Source: an uncultured Eubacteriales bacterium (lineage in GTDB: Bacteria > Bacillota > Clostridia > Oscillospirales > Oscillospiraceae). Taken from it: a stretch of DNA of 17,487 bases. The notes beneath the pieces are model-generated. The model saw only the letters and a list, made by a program, of their open reading frames with translations, did no database searches and was not told the DNA's origin. This document shows positions 1 through 6,661 of the stretch, one piece after another; position 1 is the first letter of the stretch; every line of letters begins with the position of its first letter. The position numbers and the translations under genes are program-made. The stretch is from NCBI GenBank assembly GCA_900549485.1, contig UROG01000045.1:1-17487 (forward strand). The letters are read 5' to 3'.

Positions 1-13
1 ATGCTCGGCGGAA

Positions 14-54
14 AGCTTGTCAAAAAAGTCCTGTAAGGACTTTTTTGACAAGCT
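14..54. terminator. Perfect hairpin with T-tract, terminator of an upstream unit
   Basis: Perfect 18-base arms at 14-31 and 37-54 enclose a five-base loop. The core, GTCCT paired with AGGAC followed by six T at 41-46, is a classical intrinsic terminator, and the six A on the other side let it work in both directions. Frame 1 is open from the window edge to a TAA at 34-36, so this may overlap the end of an upstream + strand gene, but too little is present to say. Part of its 3' arm recurs at 3707-3722. Confidence 0.7.
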
Positions 55-70
55 GGAAGTTTGGCAGGCC

Positions 71-130
71 GCCCGGTGAACGGGACGCGGGAGCAGCGTC
101 CGTTATTATTCGGAGCGGGCTTTCTTTTTT
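71..130 (+). terminator. Possible second terminator upstream of the TetR gene
   Basis: GCCCG (71-75) can pair with CGGGC (116-120), directly followed by TTTCTTTTTT (121-130). Inside lies a further hairpin, GGACGC (83-88) with GCGTCC (96-101). The 5-bp outer stem with a long interior is weaker than a textbook terminator, but the T-run placement fits. It separates the TetR promoter from upstream transcription. Confidence 0.45.
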
Positions 131-133
131 CTC

Positions 134-162
134 TTGACAAATTGCGCAGACGGTTTTACAAT
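134..162 (+). promoter_or_regulatory. Sigma-A promoter of the TetR operon
   Basis: TTGACA at 134-139 and TACAAT at 157-162 are separated by 17 bases, a near-consensus vegetative promoter. The expected start site, near 169, falls inside the operator palindrome at 167-182. Confidence 0.85.
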
Positions 163-166
163 ATGG

Positions 167-182
167 ACTAACGAATGTTAGT
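167..182. promoter_or_regulatory. Palindromic operator, probable TetR autoregulation site
   Basis: ACTAAC-GAAT-GTTAGT is a perfect inverted repeat of 6-base arms with a 4-base centre. It begins five bases after the -10 box and covers the predicted transcription start and early transcribed region. Position and size match the usual binding site of a self-repressing TetR protein, and the TetR gene starts 19 bases downstream. Assignment to this regulator is inference from position. Confidence 0.7.
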
Positions 183-200
183 TAGTTAAACGGAGAGATC

Positions 201-848
201 ATGAAGCAGAGTGATATGAGACAGAAAATTCTTGAAAACGCGCTGGAACTGTTTTCCGTGCGCGGGTATGATTCGGTCACCATGGGCGATATCGCAAAGT
301 CGGTCGGTATCAAAGCGCCGTCGCTTTATAACCATTTTGTCGGCAAGCAGGCCATTTTTGACGCGATCGTTGAAAGCACGGCGGCGCGGTATGAAGCGGA
401 TACGGGGGAGATAGGTATCCATGTGCAGAACGCCGCCCTTGATTATTCCGAATTTGCGAAGATCGACGAGGATGCGCTGTTTGAAATAGTGCGGCAGATT
501 TTTGAGTATTCTCTGCATAATGAGCAGATAAGCCGCTTCCGCCGCATGATGACCATTGAGCAGTTTCGCTCACCGGAGCTTGCGGCGCTGTATTCTGCAC
601 GGTATGTGGAACGCATCGTTGCATACCATGCCGATATTTTCCGCAGCCTTATGACGGCGGGCGAAATTTGCCGAGAAGATCCGGAAACGCTTGCCATGAT
701 GTACGCTGCGCCCGTGATCACGCTTATCGGGATGTGCGACCGGCAGCCGGAACGGGAGGGAGAGTGTCTGGAAATGCTCCGCAGGCATGTGACGCTTTTC
801 TTCCGCACGGTCAATTCCGGCAGACTATGGAAAGACGGCGCGGTGTGA
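201..848 (+). CDS. TetR/AcrR family transcriptional regulator
   Basis: This 215-residue protein has the TetR layout. An N-terminal DNA-binding domain has its helix-turn-helix at about residues 27-46 (TMGDIAKSVGIKAPSLYNHF), a highly typical TetR signature, followed by a variable alpha-helical ligand and dimer domain. The start is supported by GGAGAG at 192-197, three bases upstream. The upstream operator suggests it represses itself and the downstream genes. No terminator is evident between it and the DUF998 remnant, Vat-like and CAT-like genes, so one transcript probably carries all of them and the inducer may be a drug. The ligand cannot be read from the sequence. Confidence 0.93.
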   Translation: MKQSDMRQKILENALELFSVRGYDSVTMGDIAKSVGIKAPSLYNHFVGKQAIFDAIVESTAARYEADTGEIGIHVQNAALDYSEFAKIDEDALFEIVRQIFEYSLHNEQISRFRRMMTIEQFRSPELAALYSARYVERIVAYHADIFRSLMTAGEICREDPETLAMMYAAPVITLIGMCDRQPEREGECLEMLRRHVTLFFRTVNSGRLWKDGAV

Positions 849-904
849 GCGGAGGCGCCGGAACGGTCTGCGCACCCGCTTATTTGTTGGAAGGGAGAAA
901 GAAA

Positions 905-1066
905 ATGGAAAAAACCTTGATAGAGAGACTTGGACTGCTGGGGAGAGTCAGCTTTCTTTCGTATACTGCGGCGGTGGTGTTCTCGCCGCTTGCATATCCC
1001 GGCTTCAACGCGGCGCTGGGTATGCATCTGTTCCTCGGACTGACCGCGGACGGCGGCAGGAAATGA
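905..1066 (+). pseudogene. N-terminal remnant of a DUF998-type membrane protein
   Basis: A 53-codon frame starts at an ATG preceded by a purine-rich ribosome site (GGGAGAAAG, about 892-900). Residues 2-34 (EKTLIERLGLLGRVSFLSYT, then AAVVFSPLAYPGFN) read like the first membrane helix and following motif of DUF998 proteins, which usually have about 200 residues and six helices. The similarity stops after YPGFN, and the remaining 19 residues are unrelated, ending at TGA. I infer an internal deletion that removed most of the gene. DUF998 genes often follow TetR regulators, which fits the neighbour. A functional one-helix peptide cannot be excluded because start and ribosome site remain intact. 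Family recognition is from memory of the motif. Confidence 0.55.
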
Positions 1067-1115
1067 GAAGCGCAGACGGCGATGTGTTTTTGATGCCTGA
1101 TGCAAGGAGACGGAA

Positions 1116-1754
1116 ATGAGAAATAAAATATACCCTCGGCCGGGGGATGCGCAGACCGTGTATCTGAAGGATGTGATAAGCGGTCCCGATATTGAGGTCG
1201 GCGAATATACTATCTATAATGACTTTGTACGCGACCCGCGCGATTTTGAAAAAAATAATGTCCTCTATCACTATCCGATAAACGGCGATAAGCTGAAAAT
1301 CGGCAGGTTCTGCTCTATAGCCTGCGGCGCGAAATTTCTCTTTACGAGCGGAAATCATGCCATGCGTTCTCTTTCAAACTATACCTTTCCCATCTTTTTT
1401 GCCGAGTGGGGGCTTGACGTGAAGGATATCTGCGGCGCGTGGGATAACAAGGGCGATACCGTCATAGGGAACGACGTGTGGATAGGCTACGAAGCGGTCA
1501 TTATGCAGGGTGTGAAGATCGGCGACGGCGCGGTGATCGGTACACGCGCCGTGGTGACGAAGGATGTGCCTGCGTATACGATAGTTGGCGGCGTTCCCGC
1601 AAAGCCGATACGTAAACGTTTTGACGATAGAACGATAGAATGTCTTGAGGCGCTCCGCTGGTGGGACTGGGACGAGGAGAAGATAAGGCGCGCCATTCCG
1701 CTGATCCGTTCCGGCGATATCGACGCGCTGGCGGCGGAAGGAGACACGCTATGA
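1116..1754 (+). CDS. Vat-like xenobiotic O-acetyltransferase (left-handed beta-helix)
   Basis: This 212-residue protein is close in length to streptogramin A acetyltransferases of the Vat family (about 209). Family landmarks are the YHYP...DKLKIGRFCSI block at residues 51-68, the SGNH motif with H81 at the place of the Vat catalytic histidine, hexapeptide repeats such as TVIGNDVWIGYEAVIMQGVK, and the C-terminal GGVPAKPIRKRF and WWDW motifs. The family transfers acetyl from acetyl-CoA to hydroxyl groups of antibiotics in the cytosol; CatB-type chloramphenicol acetylation is the other known activity. AAGGAGA at 1104-1110 supports the start. The stop overlaps the next start by four bases, so the two are probably translationally coupled. 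The substrate is not certain. Confidence 0.9.
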   Translation: MRNKIYPRPGDAQTVYLKDVISGPDIEVGEYTIYNDFVRDPRDFEKNNVLYHYPINGDKLKIGRFCSIACGAKFLFTSGNHAMRSLSNYTFPIFFAEWGLDVKDICGAWDNKGDTVIGNDVWIGYEAVIMQGVKIGDGAVIGTRAVVTKDVPAYTIVGGVPAKPIRKRFDDRTIECLEALRWWDWDEEKIRRAIPLIRSGDIDALAAEGDTL

Positions 1755-2386
1755 AGCCATATGCCGTTGACCCGAAAAGCACGGCCCGCGCCGAGGCGTA
1801 CATGCTTTGGATGAACGCGCCGAACCCGATGGTGACGTTTTTCAAGACGCTGGATGTTACACCGCTTGTAAAGCTCTGCCGCAGGAGGGGACTCAGATTC
1901 AATATGCTCCTCTGTTACTGTGTCGGCAAGGCGGCAAGCGAGGTCGGAGAGTTTTATATGCTTCCCGTAGACCGGGAGCTTCTGAAATACGACAGCATAG
2001 CGGTGAATACGATAGTCAGGAACCGGCAGGGCGGGGTCAGCTCCTGCGACGTGCCGTTTTCCGGCGGGCTTGAACAGTTTAATGCCGACTATCTGCGCCT
2101 GACGCGCCGGTGCGCCGAAAGCTGCGAAAATCATGACCTGACGGACAGCATGGTCATAGGCACGTCCGCCATCGTCGATACGGAGATAGACGGCGCCGTC
2201 GGCATGAACAGCGGTATTTTCAACAATCCCTTTATCATTTGGGGGAAATACAGAAAAGGCGTTTTCAAAACCACGCTCAGTCTGTCGTTCCAGTTTCATC
2301 ATACCCAGATGGACGGTGCGCACGCGGGGCGGTTTATGGCGCTTTTGCAGGAGAGTATATATGGCCTCCCCAAAACGAAAGGCTAA
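1751..2386 (+). CDS. CAT-like (type A) acetyltransferase
   Basis: A 211-residue protein of the chloramphenicol acetyltransferase fold, usual length about 219. The diagnostic HHxxxDG active-site motif is at residues 183-189 (HHTQMDG) within SFQFHHTQMDGAHAGRF. The N-terminal half has the expected NPMVTFFKTLDVTPLV and LRFNMLLCYCV segments that correspond to the family's T-[IV]-x-ID and P-[SA]-L blocks. The ribosome site AAGGAGA (1738-1744) lies inside the end of the Vat-like gene, and its ATG overlaps that gene's TGA. CAT enzymes are cytosolic trimers that acetylate chloramphenicol with acetyl-CoA. Divergent chromosomal members often lack strong resistance activity, so the true substrate is open. 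Confidence 0.9.
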   Translation: MKPYAVDPKSTARAEAYMLWMNAPNPMVTFFKTLDVTPLVKLCRRRGLRFNMLLCYCVGKAASEVGEFYMLPVDRELLKYDSIAVNTIVRNRQGGVSSCDVPFSGGLEQFNADYLRLTRRCAESCENHDLTDSMVIGTSAIVDTEIDGAVGMNSGIFNNPFIIWGKYRKGVFKTTLSLSFQFHHTQMDGAHAGRFMALLQESIYGLPKTKG

Positions 2387-2416
2387 AAATATTTGTTAAT
2401 AAATTATTATTCGCTG

Positions 2417-2445
2417 TTGAATTTGGCGAAGAGAAAACATATAAT
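2417..2445 (+). promoter_or_regulatory. Promoter of the bactofilin-like gene
   Basis: TTGAAT at 2417-2422 and a perfect TATAAT at 2440-2445 have a 17-base spacer. The leader of about 85 bases contains a 7-bp stem, CCGGTGC (2454-2460) with GCACCGG (2480-2486), upstream of the ribosome site GGAAAGGA (2521-2528). The stem may only protect the transcript end. Confidence 0.8.
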
Positions 2446-2537
2446 ACCGCTGACCGGTGCGGACGCGCCGCCGGGTACGGCACCGGCAGATGGTATTATA
2501 CGTATTTGCAATGCAAAATGGGAAAGGAAAAGACCGA

Positions 2538-3662
2538 ATGAAAAAGAGATTTGCTTTGATTGCGGCGCTGTGCATCGTAATGACCATGCTATGCGCACCG
2601 GCGTTTGCCGATGAAGCGGGCAATGCGTTCGTGGCAGGCTTTGCCGACGGACAGCGCGACGGCTCGATGTTTGCCGCCGGAAATGAGACCGGGAGCGATG
2701 CCGACGTCAGGGGACTGCTCTTTACGGCGGGATATGACGTCCTTGCCGCAGGGAACAGCGAATATACGCTTGCCGCCGGTTATGACGTCGATCTCAACGG
2801 TAATGTTGAAAACGACGCTTTTGCGGTTGGCAATTATGTAAGCGTAGGCGGAAATGTGGCGCGTGATCTGTTCGCGGCAGGCAATTCCGTGATGATCAGC
2901 GGAGAAGTTGGCAGAAATCTTTATGTCGCGGCAAATACAGTCACGATAGACGGCGCCGTAAAGGGTGAGCTTTATATAAGCGCCGGTAACCTGATAATCG
3001 ACGGCGCGGCAGAGGTAGGACGGCTCCACTTCAACGGCGACGCCAACGTCAGCGCACCGGCGGACGTGATCGCTTCCGCGGAAACATATGAGCCGGTGAA
3101 CGCTGGAGGAGCTTCCGAAGCGTACAAAGCGCCCGCCGCGAAAACCGCAGGCGGCAAAATACTTGACGCGCTGATCAGCTGGCTCGGTGTTGCCGCTGCC
3201 GCGTTCGCACTGCTCTGGCTCACTCCGCTGTGGGAAAAGCTGGATGCAAAGTATTACGGCGCACCCTTCGGCTGCTATGCGAAGGCCTTCGGCATAGGCT
3301 TCGCCGTGCTTGTCGCGCTGCCGGTTGCCGCCGTCATTCTCATGATCACGCGCATCGGAATACGTGTATCGCTCGCGCTGCTGTTTGTGTACGCCGCGGC
3401 GATCGCCGTCTCTCCGGTATTTATCAGCTTCTTTGTCGGCGCGCTGATCTGGCGCAGAGGCTTTAAGAAAGACGCTAATCTCTTTGTCGAACTGCCGGTA
3501 GGCTCTCTTGTCTGGCGCGCTGCGCTCTTTATACCGGGACTCGGCTTTGTTGTGGGACTTGTTGCGTCGTCGCTTGGTCTCGGCGTTATTACGCTTCTGC
3601 TCGGCAAGGGCAAGACGCAGAATGTACCTGCGCTTGAACCGGCGGAAACCGCAGGAGAATAA
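2538..3662 (+). CDS. Exported bactofilin-like beta-repeat protein with membrane tail
   Basis: A protein of 374 residues. The start is set by GGAAAGGA ten bases upstream and by the signal peptide it gives (MKKRF, hydrophobic core, then AFA with cleavage expected near residue 24). Residues of about 80-170 form imperfect 17-residue repeats (DLFAAGNSVMISGEVGR, NLYVAANTVTIDGAVKG, ELYISAGNLIIDGA) typical of bactofilin/polymer-forming beta-helices. After a linker, the C-terminal part has about four hydrophobic membrane segments (for example SWLGVAAAAFALLWL and IGFAVLVALPVAAVILMI). Canonical bactofilins are cytosolic and lack both signal and tail, so here the beta-helix should face outside, a surface scaffold variant. 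It has its own promoter and terminator. Role unknown. Confidence 0.85.
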   Translation: MKKRFALIAALCIVMTMLCAPAFADEAGNAFVAGFADGQRDGSMFAAGNETGSDADVRGLLFTAGYDVLAAGNSEYTLAAGYDVDLNGNVENDAFAVGNYVSVGGNVARDLFAAGNSVMISGEVGRNLYVAANTVTIDGAVKGELYISAGNLIIDGAAEVGRLHFNGDANVSAPADVIASAETYEPVNAGGASEAYKAPAAKTAGGKILDALISWLGVAAAAFALLWLTPLWEKLDAKYYGAPFGCYAKAFGIGFAVLVALPVAAVILMITRIGIRVSLALLFVYAAAIAVSPVFISFFVGALIWRRGFKKDANLFVELPVGSLVWRAALFIPGLGFVVGLVASSLGLGVITLLLGKGKTQNVPALEPAETAGE

Positions 3663-3706
3663 TGGCTCAAAAAAACACGCGGCGCGGCGTGGAAAACTGT
3701 TCCCGC

Positions 3707-3722
3707 AGGACTTTTTTGACAA
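3707..3722 (+). repeat. 16-base exact repeat of the hairpin arm at 36-51
   Basis: AGGACTTTTTTGACAA occurs here and at 36-51. At the first site it is the 3' half of a perfect terminator hairpin; here, 45 bases after the stop of the bactofilin-like gene, the matching 5' arm is missing. It may be a degraded copy of a dispersed terminator-like repeat. Two copies cannot establish a family. Confidence 0.5.
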
Positions 3723-3736
3723 AGTAGTATATATGC

Positions 3737-3768
3737 AAAAAGCAAGCAGTTTTTACGGCTTGCTTTTT
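3737..3768. terminator. Intrinsic terminator of the bactofilin-like gene
   Basis: AAAAAGCAAGC (3737-3747) pairs perfectly with GCTTGCTTTTT (3758-3768) around a ten-base loop, with a terminal T-run. It isolates the bactofilin-like gene from the transporter operon promoter at 3880. Confidence 0.8.
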
Positions 3769-3879
3769 CTATGCCGTTTTTTGCTTATGCAAATTGCACG
3801 GAGTGAGATGTCTGCGCATCACAAATTGCATTCATATTCACTGAAATGAATAAAAAACAAATAAATATGCAAAAACCGC

Positions 3880-3908
3880 TTGACAGACGAATGAAAAGAT
3901 GGTAAAGT
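3880..3908 (+). promoter_or_regulatory. Promoter of the ABC transporter operon
   Basis: TTGACA at 3880-3885 and TAAAGT at 3903-3908 are separated by 17 bases. Transcription from about 3915 would give an untranslated leader of roughly 240 bases before the binding-protein gene, long enough for post-initiation control. The interval 3769-3879 upstream is AT-rich and shows only short inverted repeats, such as ATTCAT (3830-3835) with ATGAAT (3846-3851). Confidence 0.75.
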
Positions 3909-3988
3909 ATGCATCGTCAAAGAGAGATATACAGCCGAGCGAAAAATTAACGACCACGGCGCAGCACATGAGAAAGGAAACATTGACT

Positions 3989-4072
3989 ATGAAAAAATAC
4001 AATATTTCGTCAAGTCATGATATGACCGTGCTGCGACGACGATATGCTTCCGATCGCTGCGGCGCTGCATGA
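3989..4072 (+). CDS. Candidate regulatory leader peptide, 27 residues
   Basis: A short frame with its own ribosome site (AAAGGA, 3973-3978, ten bases before ATG) encodes MKKYNISSSHDMTVLRRRYA followed by SDRCGAA and a stop. It lies wholly inside the leader of the transporter operon, 84 bases before the binding-protein start. Three consecutive arginine codons (CGA CGA CGA, codon 20-22 region) and a Cys codon near the end are the kind of codons that can stall ribosomes. Downstream, short inverted repeats (ATGAAT 4095-4100 with ATTCAT 4105-4110; GCTC 4126-4129 with GAGC 4135-4138) precede the next ribosome site. I infer a ribosome-mediated sensor of Cys or Arg supply; it could instead be untranslated. 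The segment is not covered by any longer gene. Confidence 0.5.
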   Translation: MKKYNISSSHDMTVLRRRYASDRCGAA

Positions 4073-4156
4073 AATTTCTTTGCGATACATAAATATGAAT
4101 AAAAATTCATGAATAAAAATACGACGCTCCAAGTGAGCATATGAAAGGATATAAAA

Positions 4157-5056
4157 ATGAAAAAGATATTTGCTGTAATGCTTGCACTGCTTACCGTATT
4201 CAGCCTGACCGCCTGCGGCGGCAAGACCGATACACCCGCCGCAACCGATACGGCCGACGTCAAGAGCGAAGAAACAGCCGCTGAACCGGCAAACGCGCTG
4301 GAAAAGATAAAGGCCGACGGAGTATTGACGGTCGCGCTCAGCCCCGATTTCTCTCCCATGGAATTTGTTGACTCTTCCAAGACCGGTCATGAGCAGTATG
4401 TCGGCTTTGACGTCTCTCTTGCAAAGTACATTGCCGAGAGCCTGGGAGTATCGCTTGAGATAGACGCCATGGGCTTTGACGCCAGCCAGACCGCCGTGTA
4501 TACCGGCAGCGTACCGATGAGCATCTCCGGATATTCATGGACCGAAGAGAGGGCGGAAAACTACGAGATAAGCGATTACTACTATGCCGGTGAAAACGAG
4601 ACCGAGCAGGTGCTCCTGATAAAGAGCGAGAACGCCGATAAGTACACGAAGGCTGAGGATTTCAACGGCGTTGATGTCGGTGCGCAGAACGCCTCCCTTC
4701 AGATGAACCTTCTGACAAGTCAGCTTCCCGATGCAAATCCCATTACCATAGGCGACATTACCGTCGGTGTTATGGAGCTGAAAAGCGGCAATATCGAAGC
4801 GCTGGCAGTGGCAGTCGGCAATGCCAAGATGATCATGGACGCAAACCCTGAGCTTGTTATCTGCGATTGGCAGTTTGAGGTAGACGAAAAGTATGAAGCG
4901 AACGTCATTCTCATAACCAAGGGCGAGACGGAGCTGCTTGCGGCGGTAAACGATGCGCTTGCCAAGGCAAAAGAAGACGGCCTTTACAGCGGCTGGTACA
5001 CCGAGGCGGTTGCGCTGGGCGAAAGCGAGAATGCCAAAGAGCTGACTTTGAACTGA
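4157..5056 (+). CDS. Amino-acid ABC transporter substrate-binding lipoprotein
   Basis: A 299-residue protein with a lipoprotein signal peptide: MKKIF, hydrophobic stretch, lipobox LTAC with the lipidated cysteine at residue 20, then a Ser/Thr/Ala-rich linker. The mature part is a type II periplasmic-binding-like fold of the SBP_bac_3 family: KADGVLTVALSPDFSPMEF opens lobe 1, YVGFDVSLAKYIAESLG is the family's GFD motif, and DVGAQNASLQ starts lobe 2. It would sit on the outer face of the membrane and deliver a polar amino acid or derivative to the permease encoded next. AAAGGA seven bases upstream fixes the start. It is the first full gene of the operon, behind the candidate leader peptide. Ligand specificity cannot be read. 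Confidence 0.93.
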   Translation: MKKIFAVMLALLTVFSLTACGGKTDTPAATDTADVKSEETAAEPANALEKIKADGVLTVALSPDFSPMEFVDSSKTGHEQYVGFDVSLAKYIAESLGVSLEIDAMGFDASQTAVYTGSVPMSISGYSWTEERAENYEISDYYYAGENETEQVLLIKSENADKYTKAEDFNGVDVGAQNASLQMNLLTSQLPDANPITIGDITVGVMELKSGNIEALAVAVGNAKMIMDANPELVICDWQFEVDEKYEANVILITKGETELLAAVNDALAKAKEDGLYSGWYTEAVALGESENAKELTLN

Positions 5057-5076
5057 CATCTGATAAACCATTCTGA

Positions 5077-5105
5077 CGGGCGGGTACGGAATCCGTACCC
5101 GCCCG
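5077..5105 (+). promoter_or_regulatory. Strong intercistronic hairpin without T-tract
   Basis: CGGGCGGGTACGG (5077-5089) pairs perfectly with CCGTACCCGCCCG (5093-5105) around AAT. No T-run follows, so it is more likely an mRNA-stabilising or partial attenuating stem than a full terminator. Between binding-protein and permease genes this is a known way to keep binding protein in excess. Confidence 0.75.
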
Positions 5106-5127
5106 CGAATAATACGGGGAATGAACC

Positions 5128-5859
5128 ATGAAATTTATCGACTTTGAAAAGCTGGCCGCTTTATTCCTGAAATACTGGGACAAGTTTCTTCTTGACGGCG
5201 TAGGGGTCACGCTTGTGCTGGCCGCCATTACCGTGGCGTTCGGCGCGGTGTTTGCATCCGTGCTTGCACTGATGAAAATGTCCAAAATACCGCCGCTGCG
5301 GTGGATATCCACAATTTATATTGAAATTATCAGAGGCACGCCGATGCTTTTGCAGCTGTACTTTTTCTATTTCGGTCTGCCCTTGCTGATACCGGTGCTG
5401 AGCAAGCAGAAGTTTGCGTGCATTGCGATCGCTCTGGTGTGCAACAGTGCCGCATATGTCTCCGAGGTCATCCGTTCCGGTATTCAGGCGGTCGATCCCG
5501 GTCAGAAAGAGGCGGCGCTGAGCCTTGGCTTTACCGAAAGCAGCGCTATGTGGTTCGTCGTTGTGCCTCAGGCAATAAAGAACATACTCCCCGCGCTGGG
5601 CAACGAGTTTATCATGATCATAAAGGACACTTCCCTCGGCTCTACATTTTTCATCGGCGATCTTATGACGCAGTATCTGCTGGTCAAGGGCGCTACCTAT
5701 CTGCCGATAGAGCCGCTGGTAATAGTCGGCTTGATTTATTTTATAATGACGTTCGTACTCAGCAAGGTGTTTGGGTGTGTCGAAAAGAAAATGCGGCGCG
5801 CCGACCGGCATACGGACAGCGGACGTAAGCACAGGCAGCAGCGGGAGGCGGTGATTTGA
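5128..5859 (+). CDS. Amino-acid ABC transporter permease (HisM/GlnP type)
   Basis: A 243-residue integral membrane protein of the polar amino-acid permease family, with about five hydrophobic segments starting at residue 25. The motif EIIRGTPMLLQLYFFYFGLP and the EAA cytoplasmic loop (EAALSLGFTESSAMW...VVPQAIKNILPALGNEF), which docks on the ATPase, are diagnostic. A Lys/Arg-rich tail (KMRRADRHTDSGRKHRQQRE) ends the protein. Only one permease gene is present, so it probably forms a homodimer. GGGGA at 5116-5120 supports the start. Its TGA shares one base with the ATG of the ATPase gene. Confidence 0.95.
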   Translation: MKFIDFEKLAALFLKYWDKFLLDGVGVTLVLAAITVAFGAVFASVLALMKMSKIPPLRWISTIYIEIIRGTPMLLQLYFFYFGLPLLIPVLSKQKFACIAIALVCNSAAYVSEVIRSGIQAVDPGQKEAALSLGFTESSAMWFVVVPQAIKNILPALGNEFIMIIKDTSLGSTFFIGDLMTQYLLVKGATYLPIEPLVIVGLIYFIMTFVLSKVFGCVEKKMRRADRHTDSGRKHRQQREAVI

Positions 5860-6599
5860 TGGCACAGAAGCTTATTGCGGTACACGAGCTTAAAAAATAT
5901 TACAACGGCGGCGACGTAAAGGCGCTCGACGGTGTGACGGTCGATGTGTACAAAGGTGACGTTATTGCGGTGATAGGCCCCTCCGGCGGCGGCAAAAGCA
6001 CGTTTTTGCGCAGTCTTAATATGCTGGAAGCGCCGACCTCAGGCTCTATCATCTTTGATGGAGCGGATATTACCGCAAAAAAAGTGAATCTTGCGCAGCA
6101 CCGGCAGAAAATGGGCATGGTGTTCCAGCATTTTAACCTGTTTCCGAATAAAACCGTGCTGGAAAACCTGACTATGGCGCCGATAAAAATCAAAAAAGTG
6201 CCCAAAGCGCAGGCCGAAGAAAAGGCTATGGCGCTGCTTGGCAGGGTGGGGCTTGCCGATAGGGCGCACGATTACCCCGCACAGCTCTCCGGCGGGCAGA
6301 AGCAGCGTGTGGCTATCGTCCGTGCGCTTGCTATCGAACCGGAGGTCATGCTTTTCGATGAGCCGACAAGCGCCCTTGACCCCGAGATGGTCGGTGAAGT
6401 GCTGGAGGTCATGAAGGAGCTTGCCGACGAGGGCATGACCATGGTCGTTGTGACCCATGAAATGGGGTTTGCACGTGAGGTCGGAAGCCGGGTGCTGTTT
6501 ATTGATGCCGGCAAGATAGAGGAGCAGGGTACGCCGGAGGAAATCTTTTCACATCCTCAGAGCGCCAGACTTCGGGATTTCCTGAAAAAAGTGCTGTAA
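5859..6599 (+). CDS. Amino-acid ABC transporter ATP-binding protein (GlnQ/HisP type)
   Basis: A 246-residue ATPase with every expected motif: Walker A GPSGGGKST (40-48), Q-loop at Q90, signature LSGGQKQR (143-150), Walker B VMLFDEPTSALDPE (163-176) and the switch histidine in VVVTHEMGFA (H200). Length and motifs match the PAAT subfamily. I chose ATG at 5859 (TGATG overlap with the permease) because GGGAGG at 5843-5848 sits ten bases before it; a TTG three bases earlier is possible. It powers the importer from the cytoplasmic face. The M20 gene follows after 62 bases on the same strand. Confidence 0.97.
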   Translation: MAQKLIAVHELKKYYNGGDVKALDGVTVDVYKGDVIAVIGPSGGGKSTFLRSLNMLEAPTSGSIIFDGADITAKKVNLAQHRQKMGMVFQHFNLFPNKTVLENLTMAPIKIKKVPKAQAEEKAMALLGRVGLADRAHDYPAQLSGGQKQRVAIVRALAIEPEVMLFDEPTSALDPEMVGEVLEVMKELADEGMTMVVVTHEMGFAREVGSRVLFIDAGKIEEQGTPEEIFSHPQSARLRDFLKKVL

Positions 6600-6661
6600 G
6601 AGACTCTGCTCCTCGCCGGAACTGACAAGAATTTCGGCGGGCAGCCGTATGGAGTATTATC

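Noticed and set aside
1..36. Open frame MLGGKLVKKVL ending at TAA, possibly the end of an upstream gene.
   Set aside because: Only 11 codons are visible and no family can be recognised.
2589..3722. Long minus-strand open frame opposite the bactofilin-like gene.
   Set aside because: Composition is rich in Arg, His and Cys, typical of antisense shadow. It has no ribosome site, and the plus strand has signal peptide, repeats, promoter and terminator.
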